A stretch of 39,705 nucleotides of DNA from JAUVHV01 sp964523875 (GTDB taxonomy: Bacteria; Omnitrophota; Gorgyraeia; JABMRG01): positions 1-39,705 of the forward strand of contig CAZGAS010000007.1 in assembly GCA_964523875.1 (NCBI GenBank). Direction: 5' to 3'. This document shows, one piece after another, positions 31,982 to 39,705 of the stretch. The notes under the pieces are model-generated. The model worked only from the letters and a program-made list of their open reading frames with translations, had not been told where the DNA came from and searched no databases. Positions within the stretch are counted from its first letter, which is position 1. Every line of letters starts with the position of its first letter. The position numbers and the translations under genes were made by a program.

Positions 31982-32794
31982 ATGTTAAAAAATATAAAAG
32001 AGATTGTAACACTGATTTTGGTAATACTGGCGTTAGGTGTTTCGGCATGGTGTTTTTTATTGAAAAATATTACTGTGCATGAACGCCTCTTGACAGAAGA
32101 TAACCTGTTTGATGAAACGATTATAAGCAAGAAGGCCCAGGAGAAGTTATCCCGCGCTGAGAAAGAGAAAGAAGGGCTGCAGGCCAATGTCAACCAGCTT
32201 ATGCTAAAGGCCCAGGCCCTGGATCAGGAGATTGCAGGTTACAAGAATACCATCAATGCTTCCAAGCGCCAATTATCCAGTATTAATAATAGCAGTGTTC
32301 TCATTGGAAGTGAGATGACGCTGGCAAATTCTAATGTTAATAATCTGAAGAATAGAATCACCTATATCACCACAGATGCATTGAAGGTCTCAGGTAAGTT
32401 GGAACTTCTTACAAAGACCAGGGACGCTTTGCAGGAACGACTTGCGCAATACACACGGGAAGAATATGCCATGCCGATTATGCATGAGGCGAGAAATGAC
32501 ATTCCAGAGCCTGCTATCCGGAAATCAGTTGCTTCTTTAGCTGAAGAGCCTGTTGGTTCTTTCGGGGAAGTCTTGACAGTTAACAGGGAATACGCCTTTT
32601 TAGTTATAAGCCTTGGAGAGCGAGACGGGATAACCGAGGGTATGGTTTTTAATATTCAGAGAGATAATCAGAATCTAGGGCAGATAAGGGTAGAGACAGT
32701 CAGGGAGAATATCTCCGCTGCCGCCCTTATTGATAAGAATATTCTTTCAGAGATAAGGGCCGGGGACATGGTGTCACCCAGGTACGAGATATAG
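31982..32794 (+). CDS. Membrane-anchored coiled-coil protein A, unknown function
   Basis: I do not recognise a named family. The 270 residues comprise one N-terminal membrane segment (about 8-28), a long heptad-like region rich in Glu, Lys, Gln and Leu (about 45-155), a linker with prolines (about 165-185), and a compact C-terminal domain (about 190-270) beginning GEVLTVNREYAFLVISLG and ending with a GDMV segment. The domain predicts as short beta-strands and resembles small beta-barrel modules that follow coiled coils, as in MreC. With the N-terminus in the cytoplasm, the coiled coil and domain would face the periplasm. The next gene encodes a paralogue one base downstream. The ribosome binding site is weak. 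Function unknown; envelope scaffolding is a guess. Confidence 0.8.
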   Translation: MLKNIKEIVTLILVILALGVSAWCFLLKNITVHERLLTEDNLFDETIISKKAQEKLSRAEKEKEGLQANVNQLMLKAQALDQEIAGYKNTINASKRQLSSINNSSVLIGSEMTLANSNVNNLKNRITYITTDALKVSGKLELLTKTRDALQERLAQYTREEYAMPIMHEARNDIPEPAIRKSVASLAEEPVGSFGEVLTVNREYAFLVISLGERDGITEGMVFNIQRDNQNLGQIRVETVRENISAAALIDKNILSEIRAGDMVSPRYEI

Positions 32795-32795
32795 A

Positions 32796-33560
32796 ATGGA
32801 TAAGAATAAACAGATTATAATAGCGGGAATACTGGTAATTATTGTGGCCTTTGTTTCTGCTTACTTTTTCTATATGCAGGCAAACGCGGAGGCCAAAAAG
32901 ATAGATTCCCTTAAAGGACAGATAGTTATTATTACTGAAGAGAGAATGGTGCTTATTAAGAAGATAGAGGAGATAAAACAGAAGAAAGAAGAGCTCTCTC
33001 TTAGCCTCCAGGGTTATAGCGTGAATATTCAGAATAATGAGGCTGAGCTCTTAGATATTGATAAAGAAAAAGAGGATGTGTTAACTCAACTACAAGCGCA
33101 AAAAAGAGCCTTAGCCTTGTTGCAACAGGGCTTGAAAGATGTTAAACTGGAAGAGTCCGCTCTAAAGGAAAGCCTAAACAAGGCCAAGGATAATCACGCA
33201 GGTGTTATTCAGGCGCTGGAATCTATGCGAAAGAAAAAATCCGCGCTTGAGGAAAAGATAAAATCCTCTCTCGAAACTTCCCGTGGCGTTGAATTACGCA
33301 AAATAGTAGTCAGGATGGCAAGCCCTGTTAATGGTAATGTCATTGACGTGAATAGAGAATATAATTTTTCTGTAATTGACCTTGGTTTCTTGGATGACGT
33401 AAAAAACGGTGATGTCCTGGGGATATATCGTGACGGGACATTGATGGCGAAAGCCATTATAGAGAATGTCTATGAAGATATGTCGAGCATAATAGTATTT
33501 GATGAGTGGAGAGATGTCCAACTTATTTATGGAGACACAGTTAAACTCCTGAAAAGCTAA
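32796..33560 (+). CDS. Membrane-anchored coiled-coil protein B, paralogue of A
   Basis: This 254-residue protein has the same plan as its upstream neighbour: a membrane segment at about 8-28, a coiled coil over about 32-160 (many Lys/Glu/Leu heptads), and a C-terminal domain from about 175 beginning GNVIDVNREYNFSVIDLG. The shared pattern VNREYxFxVIxLG followed by xGDV or xGMV and a RDG/RDN turn shows that the two arose by duplication, although their coiled coils differ. It starts one base after the stop of gene A, so the products are probably made together and could form a hetero-complex. No catalytic motif is visible. aroA follows after about 60 bases. Confidence 0.8.
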   Translation: MDKNKQIIIAGILVIIVAFVSAYFFYMQANAEAKKIDSLKGQIVIITEERMVLIKKIEEIKQKKEELSLSLQGYSVNIQNNEAELLDIDKEKEDVLTQLQAQKRALALLQQGLKDVKLEESALKESLNKAKDNHAGVIQALESMRKKKSALEEKIKSSLETSRGVELRKIVVRMASPVNGNVIDVNREYNFSVIDLGFLDDVKNGDVLGIYRDGTLMAKAIIENVYEDMSSIIVFDEWRDVQLIYGDTVKLLKS

Positions 33561-33622
33561 AATAAGACAATAGCAGCGCTGCTTATCTTTGCAGGTTCAA
33601 TCTTAAAATACCTAATTTAAAG

Positions 33623-34909
33623 ATGATAAATATAGAAAAGATACCCATTCTGCGTGGTGAGATATCTGTCAGTGGTGATAAGTCTATATCCCACCGGGCG
33701 GTTATGATATCCTCTATTGCTAAAGGTGACAGTCTAATACGCAATTTTTTAGAGGGCGAAGACTGCGAGGCCACAATAAGCGCTTTTAGGAACATGGGCA
33801 TATCTGTTGATAGTGAAACAGGCGGTAATATTATTGTGAAGGGAAAAGGGCTAAGAGGGCTTAGTCAGCCCGCGGATAGCCTCTATCTTGGTAATTCAGG
33901 TACGTCAATGCGCCTCTTACTTGGTATATTGGCTGGCCAGGATTTTAAGGCTGTTCTAAAAGGCGATCCATCACTTTCAACAAGGCCCATGAAAAGAGTG
34001 ACTCAGCCTTTAATGCTTATGGGTGCTGAGGTAGAAGGTGCAGATAACGCTAATTTCGCGCCGATTACAATTTATGGCAGGCCGCTTAAGGCGATATCTT
34101 ATAAATCCCCTATAGCAAGCGCGCAGGTCAAATCCTCGATAATCTTTGCCGGGCTTTACGCGAATGGTAGGACCACGGTTACTGAGCCATATAAGTCAAG
34201 GGATCATACCGAGAGAATGTTAACTTTCTTTGGCGCTGATATAAAGGAAGAAGGACTGAGCGTATCCATCGAAGGGTTGGGAAATAAGGAGTTTGGCCCT
34301 CGGGACATGGATATACCCGCAGATATATCATCCGCGGCATTTTTTATAGCCTTGGCAACTATTGCTAAGGATGCGCGGATATGCATAAAGAGATGCGGTA
34401 TAAATTCTACACGAACAGGCATTATAAGCGTATTAAGAGATATGGGCGCGGATATAGAGTTTGTGAACAAGGCCGGAGATTTTGAACCGATAGCGGATAT
34501 TGTTGTTAGAAGTTCAGCGTTGAAAGCTACAAGAGTCCTTAAAGGGCAGGTACCTTCTCTGATTGACGAGATACCTTTAATTGCCCTCTGCGCGACACAG
34601 GCAGAAGGCGTGACATTAATAGATGGTATAGGAGAGCTGCGAGTCAAGGAGACCGATAGGGTAAACTCTATTCTGACAAACCTTAAGGCATTCGGCGCTG
34701 ATATAGAGGTTGAGAAAGATACCTTTATTATAAAAGGTCCGAAAAAATTACAAGGTGCCTCGATTGATAGTTTTGGTGACCACCGTAGCGCTATGATGGG
34801 CATAATAACGGGTTGCATCGCGGATAATAAGACCGTGGTAAACAATACTAATTGCATAGCAACCTCTTTTCCGAATTTTATGGATATACTGAAGTCGCTT
34901 GCTAGGTAA
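33623..34909 (+). CDS. aroA: 3-Phosphoshikimate 1-carboxyvinyltransferase (EPSP synthase)
   Basis: AroA makes 5-enolpyruvylshikimate-3-phosphate, the sixth shikimate-pathway step. The 428 residues carry SVSGDKSISHRAVM at the N-terminus, LGNSGTSMRLL (near residue 88), KSRDHTERML (near 192), RVKETDRV near 342 and FGDHRSAMMG near 389, all EPSP synthase signatures. The NSGTSxRLL form resembles the Bacillus-like (class II) enzymes more than E. coli AroA. It stands alone among aromatic genes here. It has its own short upstream spacer and is followed by the strong mreB promoter. Confidence 0.96.
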   Translation: MINIEKIPILRGEISVSGDKSISHRAVMISSIAKGDSLIRNFLEGEDCEATISAFRNMGISVDSETGGNIIVKGKGLRGLSQPADSLYLGNSGTSMRLLLGILAGQDFKAVLKGDPSLSTRPMKRVTQPLMLMGAEVEGADNANFAPITIYGRPLKAISYKSPIASAQVKSSIIFAGLYANGRTTVTEPYKSRDHTERMLTFFGADIKEEGLSVSIEGLGNKEFGPRDMDIPADISSAAFFIALATIAKDARICIKRCGINSTRTGIISVLRDMGADIEFVNKAGDFEPIADIVVRSSALKATRVLKGQVPSLIDEIPLIALCATQAEGVTLIDGIGELRVKETDRVNSILTNLKAFGADIEVEKDTFIIKGPKKLQGASIDSFGDHRSAMMGIITGCIADNKTVVNNTNCIATSFPNFMDILKSLAR

Positions 34910-34921
34910 TCCTATTAACAA

Positions 34922-34950
34922 TTGACAATTACAGATACTTTTGTTATAAT
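34922..34950 (+). promoter_or_regulatory. Consensus sigma-70 promoter of the mre operon
   Basis: TTGACA (34922-34927) and TATAAT (34945-34950) both match consensus perfectly, with an ideal 17-base spacer. The predicted start is about 38 bases before the mreB ATG, with AAGGAG at about 34984-34989. It is the best promoter match in the window and should drive mreBCD-mrdA-rodA. Confidence 0.82.
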
Positions 34951-34994
34951 TTTATCACTCCAGATACTATCTCACCACAATTAAGGAGATTACA

Positions 34995-36092
34995 ATGGCC
35001 AAAACAAGAAACACTGATATCCGAAGGGTTTTTGACGCCCTGGTAAGGTTTTTTAATGGTTTTTTAGGAATGTTCTCAAATGATATGGGCCTTGATCTTG
35101 GTACCGCAAATACCCTTGTTTATGTAAAGGGCCAGGGCATTGTACTTTGCGAACCATCAGTTGTAGCTATACAGAAGGGGACCTCTAAGGTATTAGCGGT
35201 GGGTGAAGAAGCAAAGCGCATGCTTGGAAGGACCCCGGGTAATATCGTCGCTGTACGGCCAATGAGAGATGGTGTTATAGCGGATTTCGAAATTACGCAG
35301 AGCATGGTACGTTATTTTATCAAAAAAGTTCACAGCCGCAGGGTATTTGTTCGGCCGCGTATTGTTATAGGAATACCTTCAGGGATTACTGAGGTTGAGA
35401 AGAGGGCTGTACGGGATTCAGCTGAACGCGCTGGCGCCAGGGAAGTTTACATGGTAGATGAACCGATGGCAGCCGCGATAGGAGTAGGCCTTCCCATTGT
35501 CGAGCCGGCGGGTAATATGATAATAGATATCGGAGGTGGTACAACTGAAATGGCTGTTATCTCATTAGCCGGTATTGTATTCTCAAAATCCATCAGGATA
35601 GGCGGGGACGAGATGGACCAGGCCATTATAGAGTATCTTAAGAAGACTTACAATCTTATGATAGGAGAACGTACCGCGGAAGATATAAAGATAAAGATAG
35701 GTTCCGCTTACCCGCTTGATGATGAGCTTAAGTTCGAGGTAAAGGGGCGTGATCTTGTAGCAGGTCTTCCGAAGATGATAACCATTACTTCAGAAGAGAT
35801 AAGAGAGGCGCTGTCTGAGCCGATACACGAGATAGTAGAGACAGCCAGAGTCGCTCTTGAACGTACACCTCCTGAGCTTTCAGCCGATCTTATAGAGAGG
35901 GGCATTATGCTTGCCGGCGGTGGGGCTTTACTTCGCGGCTTAGACAGATTGCTTGCTGATGAAACAGGGCTTCCTGTGCATATAGCGGATGACCCGCTTA
36001 CAGCGGTAGTGCTTGGCACAGGGAAAGTATTGAATGAATTAAAATACCTTAAACGGGTTGTTGTTACACAGAAACCCGAATATAGCACTTAA
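34995..36092 (+). CDS. mreB: Rod shape-determining protein MreB
   Basis: MreB is the bacterial actin that guides cell-wall elongation. The 365 residues have the phosphate-1 loop GLDLGTANT (32-40), the PRIVIGIPSGITEVEKRAV region near 120, the phosphate-2 loop IIDIGGGTTEMAVI (near 178) and the adenosine motif MLAGGGALLRGLD (near 310). A 30-residue N-terminal extension includes a segment with the amphipathic look of a membrane-binding helix (VRFFNGFLGMFSND, about 17-30). The GDE box (RIGGDEMDQ) is also present. It heads the mreB-mreC-mreD-mrdA-rodA cluster. Confidence 0.97.
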   Translation: MAKTRNTDIRRVFDALVRFFNGFLGMFSNDMGLDLGTANTLVYVKGQGIVLCEPSVVAIQKGTSKVLAVGEEAKRMLGRTPGNIVAVRPMRDGVIADFEITQSMVRYFIKKVHSRRVFVRPRIVIGIPSGITEVEKRAVRDSAERAGAREVYMVDEPMAAAIGVGLPIVEPAGNMIIDIGGGTTEMAVISLAGIVFSKSIRIGGDEMDQAIIEYLKKTYNLMIGERTAEDIKIKIGSAYPLDDELKFEVKGRDLVAGLPKMITITSEEIREALSEPIHEIVETARVALERTPPELSADLIERGIMLAGGGALLRGLDRLLADETGLPVHIADDPLTAVVLGTGKVLNELKYLKRVVVTQKPEYST

Positions 36093-36100
36093 GACATTGA

Positions 36101-36874
36101 GTGAAAATAAAAAAATCTATAGCAGGCTTAGCCGTAATTTTATACATAGCGCTTATCTATTTTTCTCCGTCACAATATATTGATAAGCCCAAATTTATTT
36201 TTCTATATATAGCTAAACTCCCCCTTAATCTTACCCATACTCTTTTTAGAAATGTCAACTCTTTAGCACATTCCAGGGATATGATGCAGGAAAATAGGTG
36301 TTTGCATGAGACTGTAGGCGCGTTGACTCTCCAACTTAGCCAGTATAAAGAGGTAGAGCAGGAGAACGCTCGCTTGAGGGAATTGCTTAATTTCAAAAAG
36401 GCCTCCGCGTCTAAGCTTGTAGCGGCGGGTATCATAGCAAGGGACTCCTCCAATTTTTCGGATACCATTGTTATAAATCAGGGCCATAAACAGAAAATCA
36501 GGATAGATACGGTAGTGGTGGCGGAAGCGGGATTGGTTGGGCGTGTCTACGAGGGTTCACCATCAATGAGCAGGGTGATACTCGTTACGGATCCAAATTC
36601 TCGTGTAAGCGCTCTTTGTTCCAGGTCCCGGCAGATCGGCATGGTATATGGCACGTCATCAAATCTATGTGAATTAAGGTATCTCCCACTTGCCGCGGAT
36701 ATTGTAGTTGGTGATGAAATAGTAACATCAGGATTTAGTGATATATACCCGAAGGGTATCCTTATAGGAAAGGTTATAAAAATAGTAAGAGAGCCAAGAG
36801 GCCTAAGCCTTACAGCTATAGTATCCCCGGCAGTTAATTTTGCGAGCCTAGAGGAGGTTTTGTGCATAGAGTAG
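36101..36874 (+). CDS. mreC: Rod shape-determining protein MreC
   Basis: MreC is a periplasmic scaffold of the elongasome that activates PBP2. The 257-residue product has a GTG start, one membrane segment (about residues 6-24), a coiled coil (about 55-95) and the paired beta-barrel domain, with the typical DTIVINQGHKQKIRIDTVVV (near 125) and VTDPNSRVSALCSRSR (near 167) regions. mreD starts 13 bases before its end. The upstream ribosome binding site is poor, so it is probably coupled to mreB. Confidence 0.95.
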   Translation: MKIKKSIAGLAVILYIALIYFSPSQYIDKPKFIFLYIAKLPLNLTHTLFRNVNSLAHSRDMMQENRCLHETVGALTLQLSQYKEVEQENARLRELLNFKKASASKLVAAGIIARDSSNFSDTIVINQGHKQKIRIDTVVVAEAGLVGRVYEGSPSMSRVILVTDPNSRVSALCSRSRQIGMVYGTSSNLCELRYLPLAADIVVGDEIVTSGFSDIYPKGILIGKVIKIVREPRGLSLTAIVSPAVNFASLEEVLCIE

Positions 36875-37365
36875 GTATCATTACTATTATAATGATAGTA
36901 ATATGTGCGGGCCTTATACAGGTGGCAGCTTTGGGCTATGTAGAGATTGCGGGTATTAAACCTGATATCCTGCTGCTTGTTGTTATATTTATCGCGCTAT
37001 CATGCCAACAGCCCGAAACAATAAAAGCCGCGATAATAGCGGGCGTTATAAAGGATATGGCATCGTCTTCAGTGTTCGGAAGCTACATGTTAGCCTTTTT
37101 AGCCCTTGGGTTGTTATTAAACTATAATCAGAGAAGATTTTATAGAGAGAGGCCGTTGACTCAGATGTTGTTTGGTTTTTGCTCGTACCTCTTTGTAGCT
37201 ATTTTTATTCTTGGCATAAACGCTATAGCACATAGAGGCTTAGGCCTTTTTTATATATATCTAAACATTGCTTTTAAAGGAGCGCTTTATACAGGGGCTG
37301 TTTCACCGATGGTATTTTTCGTGGCCTCTAAAATGTCGCGTGTGAGGCTTATACATGCGGTATAA
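36862..37365 (+). CDS. mreD: Rod shape-determining protein MreD
   Basis: MreD is a small inner-membrane protein of the elongasome. The 167 residues are dominated by about five hydrophobic membrane segments, with the weakly conserved IKPDILLLVVIFIAL near residue 33 and a GVIKDMASSSVFGSYML turn, which is the MreD signature. The GTG start at 36862 follows GAGGAGG, and the gene overlaps the mreC end by 13 bases. Sequence similarity in this family is low, and position supports the call as much as motif. Confidence 0.9.
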   Translation: MHRVGIITIIMIVICAGLIQVAALGYVEIAGIKPDILLLVVIFIALSCQQPETIKAAIIAGVIKDMASSSVFGSYMLAFLALGLLLNYNQRRFYRERPLTQMLFGFCSYLFVAIFILGINAIAHRGLGLFYIYLNIAFKGALYTGAVSPMVFFVASKMSRVRLIHAV

Positions 37366-37385
37366 CAGCAGCTTAACGAAAAAAT

Positions 37386-39113
37386 ATGTTTAATCAACGC
37401 ATAAGGATTGTAAGCGCGGTTATCTTTATATCATTCCTGGTTTTAGTCAGCGCGCTTTTTTATTTTCAGATATTAAGATCTTCACACTACAGGTCCCTCA
37501 GCCTTAAAAATAGTATCAGGGTAATCCCTGTCCAGGCATCACGCGGGGGAATATATGACAGAGAAGGCAAGGTATTAGCCAAAGACGAGATATCTTTTGA
37601 CCTGGTGATTATTCCGCAGGAGGTATCGGATATAGACCTTACTCTAAAACGTTTAAGCGAGATAACAGGTACTAAAAAGAAAGAGCTTAAAAAGAACTAT
37701 AGGAGAAATTATCGCCTGCCCTTTGTGCCCGTGCAGGTAGCCCAGAACTTAAAGGTTGAAGATGCTTTTCGCATAGAGGAAAAACTATCTAATGTCGCGG
37801 GGGCATTGATATTCTCAAGCCCAAGGCGTATCTACCCGAATGATGATGTTGCATCGCATGTTATAGGTTATATAGGCAAGATAGCCGCTCCGGAACTAAA
37901 GAGGTTAAAGGCTTACGGATATAGCATAAAAGATCTTGTAGGAAAAAGCGGTGTCGAGAAATATTATGATAGTTATCTCCAGGGCGAGGACGGGGGTATC
38001 CAAATAGAGGTGGATTCACGCTCGAAAGAAGTCTCCAGGCTTGGATTTAAAGAGCCACGTAGAGGCAGGGATATTACCCTTACAATCGATTTGGGTTTGC
38101 AGCGTTTTATAGATATGCTCTTTAAAGATAAAAACGGCGCGTTTATAGTTATGGAGGCTAAGACCGGCAGGATATTAGGCCTTGTAAGCAGCCCTGAGTT
38201 TGATCCTAATGCCTTTACTTTTGGCAGCAATAGAGATAGGGCTAGGATACTGACAGATAAGAGGCACCCTCTTCTTGACAGGGCTATCTCGTGCACTTAT
38301 CCCCCAGGATCCACATTTAAGGTTGTTGTCGCTACCGCTGGTATAGCTACAGGAGCGATAACAAAGGCTACAACTTTTATGTGCAAGGGTATATTTTTTG
38401 TGGGCAAAAGAGGTTTTAAATGCTGGAAAAGGTCAGGCCACGGATACCAGAATATAATCGACGCGTTAACTCACTCCTGCAATGTATTTTTTTATAATCT
38501 GGGCAAGGCCCTTGGCGCGGAAGAGCTTCACAGGTATGCGTTAGCGTTCGGACTGGGCACAACTACAGGCATAGACCTGCCTTCAGAGGCAAAGGGTATT
38601 GCCCCAGGGCCATTCTGGAAGCGTTTTGTTTTGAAAAAACCATGGTATGAAGGTGATACCATAAACTATTCTATTGGCCAGGGGTATCTTTTAATCACCC
38701 CTATCCAGATGCTAAGGGTTATTACTATTATAGCTAACGAGGGTTATTGCCCGCAGCCATTTATTGTAGAGGAGATAGAAGGAAGAAAGGTTTCACAAAA
38801 AAGAGATTATATTACAAGATTCAAGCCTGGGGTATTCAAGCTAGTTAAGGAGGGCCTGTTTAATGTAGTTAATAGCCCTACAGGTTCAGGCCAGCGCGCC
38901 AAGGTTAAGGATTTGTCTATATCAGGAAAGACAGGTACCGCACAGCCTGGTACAAAAGGAGATACCCATGCCTGGTTTATGGGTTATCTGCCTTCAGATA
39001 ACCCTAAGATAAGTTTTGTGGTGTTTGTTGAACATGGCGGATCAGGCGGCCTGAAGGCCGCTAAGATGGCAAGGCTCATGGCAATCTATCTTAAGGAAAA
39101 CGGATTCTTGTAG
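37386..39113 (+). CDS. mrdA: Peptidoglycan transpeptidase PBP2 (MrdA)
   Basis: PBP2 cross-links peptidoglycan during elongation with RodA as the glycosyltransferase. The 575 residues have an N-terminal membrane anchor, the class B dimerisation/pedestal domain (SRGGIYDREGKVLA near 52) and the transpeptidase domain with all three motifs: STFK (near residue 310), SCN (near 363) and KTGTAQ (near 515). The length is slightly short for the family but complete. It follows mreD after about 20 bases and precedes rodA. Confidence 0.96.
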   Translation: MFNQRIRIVSAVIFISFLVLVSALFYFQILRSSHYRSLSLKNSIRVIPVQASRGGIYDREGKVLAKDEISFDLVIIPQEVSDIDLTLKRLSEITGTKKKELKKNYRRNYRLPFVPVQVAQNLKVEDAFRIEEKLSNVAGALIFSSPRRIYPNDDVASHVIGYIGKIAAPELKRLKAYGYSIKDLVGKSGVEKYYDSYLQGEDGGIQIEVDSRSKEVSRLGFKEPRRGRDITLTIDLGLQRFIDMLFKDKNGAFIVMEAKTGRILGLVSSPEFDPNAFTFGSNRDRARILTDKRHPLLDRAISCTYPPGSTFKVVVATAGIATGAITKATTFMCKGIFFVGKRGFKCWKRSGHGYQNIIDALTHSCNVFFYNLGKALGAEELHRYALAFGLGTTTGIDLPSEAKGIAPGPFWKRFVLKKPWYEGDTINYSIGQGYLLITPIQMLRVITIIANEGYCPQPFIVEEIEGRKVSQKRDYITRFKPGVFKLVKEGLFNVVNSPTGSGQRAKVKDLSISGKTGTAQPGTKGDTHAWFMGYLPSDNPKISFVVFVEHGGSGGLKAAKMARLMAIYLKENGFL

Positions 39114-39184
39114 AATAATAGTATTTCAGACTACAAGGAACCTTCTTGTTTCAAATTCCGAAGAAAGCGGTTTCTTGGATTAAA

Positions 39185-39705
39185 ATGAATAAGATTTTTA
39201 AAGGACGAGACCCTGTACTTCTGCTTATAGTAGCTGCTATTTTTGTTATAGCGCTTTTTTCGCTCTACAGCGCTTCACATTGCCCCGGCAGTAGCGTTGT
39301 AAAAAATTTTTCTGTTGTGCAGGCTATATGGTTCGGCCTTGCTGTGCTGATATCCATTATGTTTATAACGCTCGGGTATGAGAAATGGCTCGATTATAGT
39401 TATGTAATATTCGGATTGAATCTCTTTTTATTGCTTCTTGTTCTCTTAGTTGGCAATACGCATCTTGGAGCGAAGAGGTGGCTTAGCCTTGGCCTTTTTA
39501 GCCTGCAACCTTCTGAATTTTGCAAGATAAGCTTTATACTGGCTTTTACAAAATTTGTAAGCGATAATATCAACAAACTAGATAGCCTAAAAACAATATT
39601 ACTCTCTTTGCTGATGTGTATGGTGCCTGTTCTTTTAATAATAAAACAGCCTGACCTTGGCACGGCATTAGTCTTTTTACCAATATTTTTCGTTATTATC
39701 TTTGT
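39185..39705 (+). CDS. rodA: Rod shape-determining protein RodA, 3' end outside window
   Basis: The frame opens at ATG 39185 and stays open to the window end with no stop, giving about 173 residues of a protein normally near 370-420. It begins MNKIFKGRDPVLLLIV, has several membrane segments, and carries the SEDS-family signature GAKRWLSLGLFSLQPSEFCK (near residues 96-115) and KQPDLGTALVFLP. RodA is the SEDS glycosyltransferase partner of PBP2; the neighbours mreBCD and mrdA favour RodA over FtsW. It is truncated only by the window edge. Confidence 0.93.
   Translation, partial: MNKIFKGRDPVLLLIVAAIFVIALFSLYSASHCPGSSVVKNFSVVQAIWFGLAVLISIMFITLGYEKWLDYSYVIFGLNLFLLLLVLLVGNTHLGAKRWLSLGLFSLQPSEFCKISFILAFTKFVSDNINKLDSLKTILLSLLMCMVPVLLIIKQPDLGTALVFLPIFFVIIF

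Noticed and set aside
33572..33583. Perfect 12-base palindrome AGCAGCGCTGCT before aroA
   Set aside because: It is short, without a T-tail or a second copy noticed, and could be chance.
34204..34857. Antisense frame (217 codons) opposite aroA
   Set aside because: It is a shadow of a clear EPSP synthase gene with no features of its own.

Overview
The window looks like part of a chromosome from an uncultivated, Gram-negative-type, probably anaerobic or fermentative bacterium, most plausibly an Omnitrophota-like lineage assembled from a metagenome. The taxon is an inference from gene content and style: a fused SecDF, a zinc-type L28, QueH rather than QueG, a rod-shape operon, and small palindromic repeats in many intergenic gaps. 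The window opens almost exactly at a 5S rRNA and contains a 100-N scaffold gap at 15536-15635, both typical of a short-read scaffold. Almost everything is on the + strand; the only clear minus-strand gene is rpmB.

Layout. 1-170: 5S rRNA and its terminator. 171-3330: a promoter and long leader, an EF-G paralogue (EF-G2 type) and YebC. 3464-5642: ruvC-ruvA-ruvB with ATGA overlaps. 5721-12386: queH, a SpoIID/LytB-domain protein, queA, tgt, yajC and a fused secDF. 12387-12658: a compact structured-RNA candidate (6S-like is one possibility). 12659-15255: a CDF metal exporter overlapping recJ. 15256-15768: no gene; palindromic repeats, the gap, and a good promoter. 15769-19114: an osmotic-stress cassette of mscS, otsA and otsB. 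19111-19341: rpmB on the minus strand. 19461-25367: recG, rsmD, coaD, pta, ackA and yceD. 25355-31807: mtnP, ileS, a DksA/TraR-type protein, lspA, lgt and an RluD-family synthase. 31982-33560: two paralogous membrane-anchored coiled-coil proteins of unknown function. 33623-34909: aroA. 34995-39705: mreB, mreC, mreD, mrdA (PBP2) and the start of rodA, cut by the window end.

How the genes work together. Most are housekeeping: Holliday-junction processing and repair (RuvABC, RecJ, RecG), the late queuosine pathway (Tgt, QueA, QueH), Sec export (YajC, SecDF), lipoprotein maturation (Lgt, LspA), acetate metabolism (Pta, AckA) and the elongasome (MreBCD, PBP2, RodA). MscS with OtsA/OtsB forms a coherent hypo- and hyper-osmotic response unit.

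The least explained items are the paralogous coiled-coil pair before aroA and mreB, the folded RNA candidate between secDF and the CDF gene, a repeat-derived in-frame insertion inside queA, and a set of imperfect inverted repeats occupying many of the intergenic spaces. I see no CRISPR array, prophage, transposase gene, defence system or tRNA.
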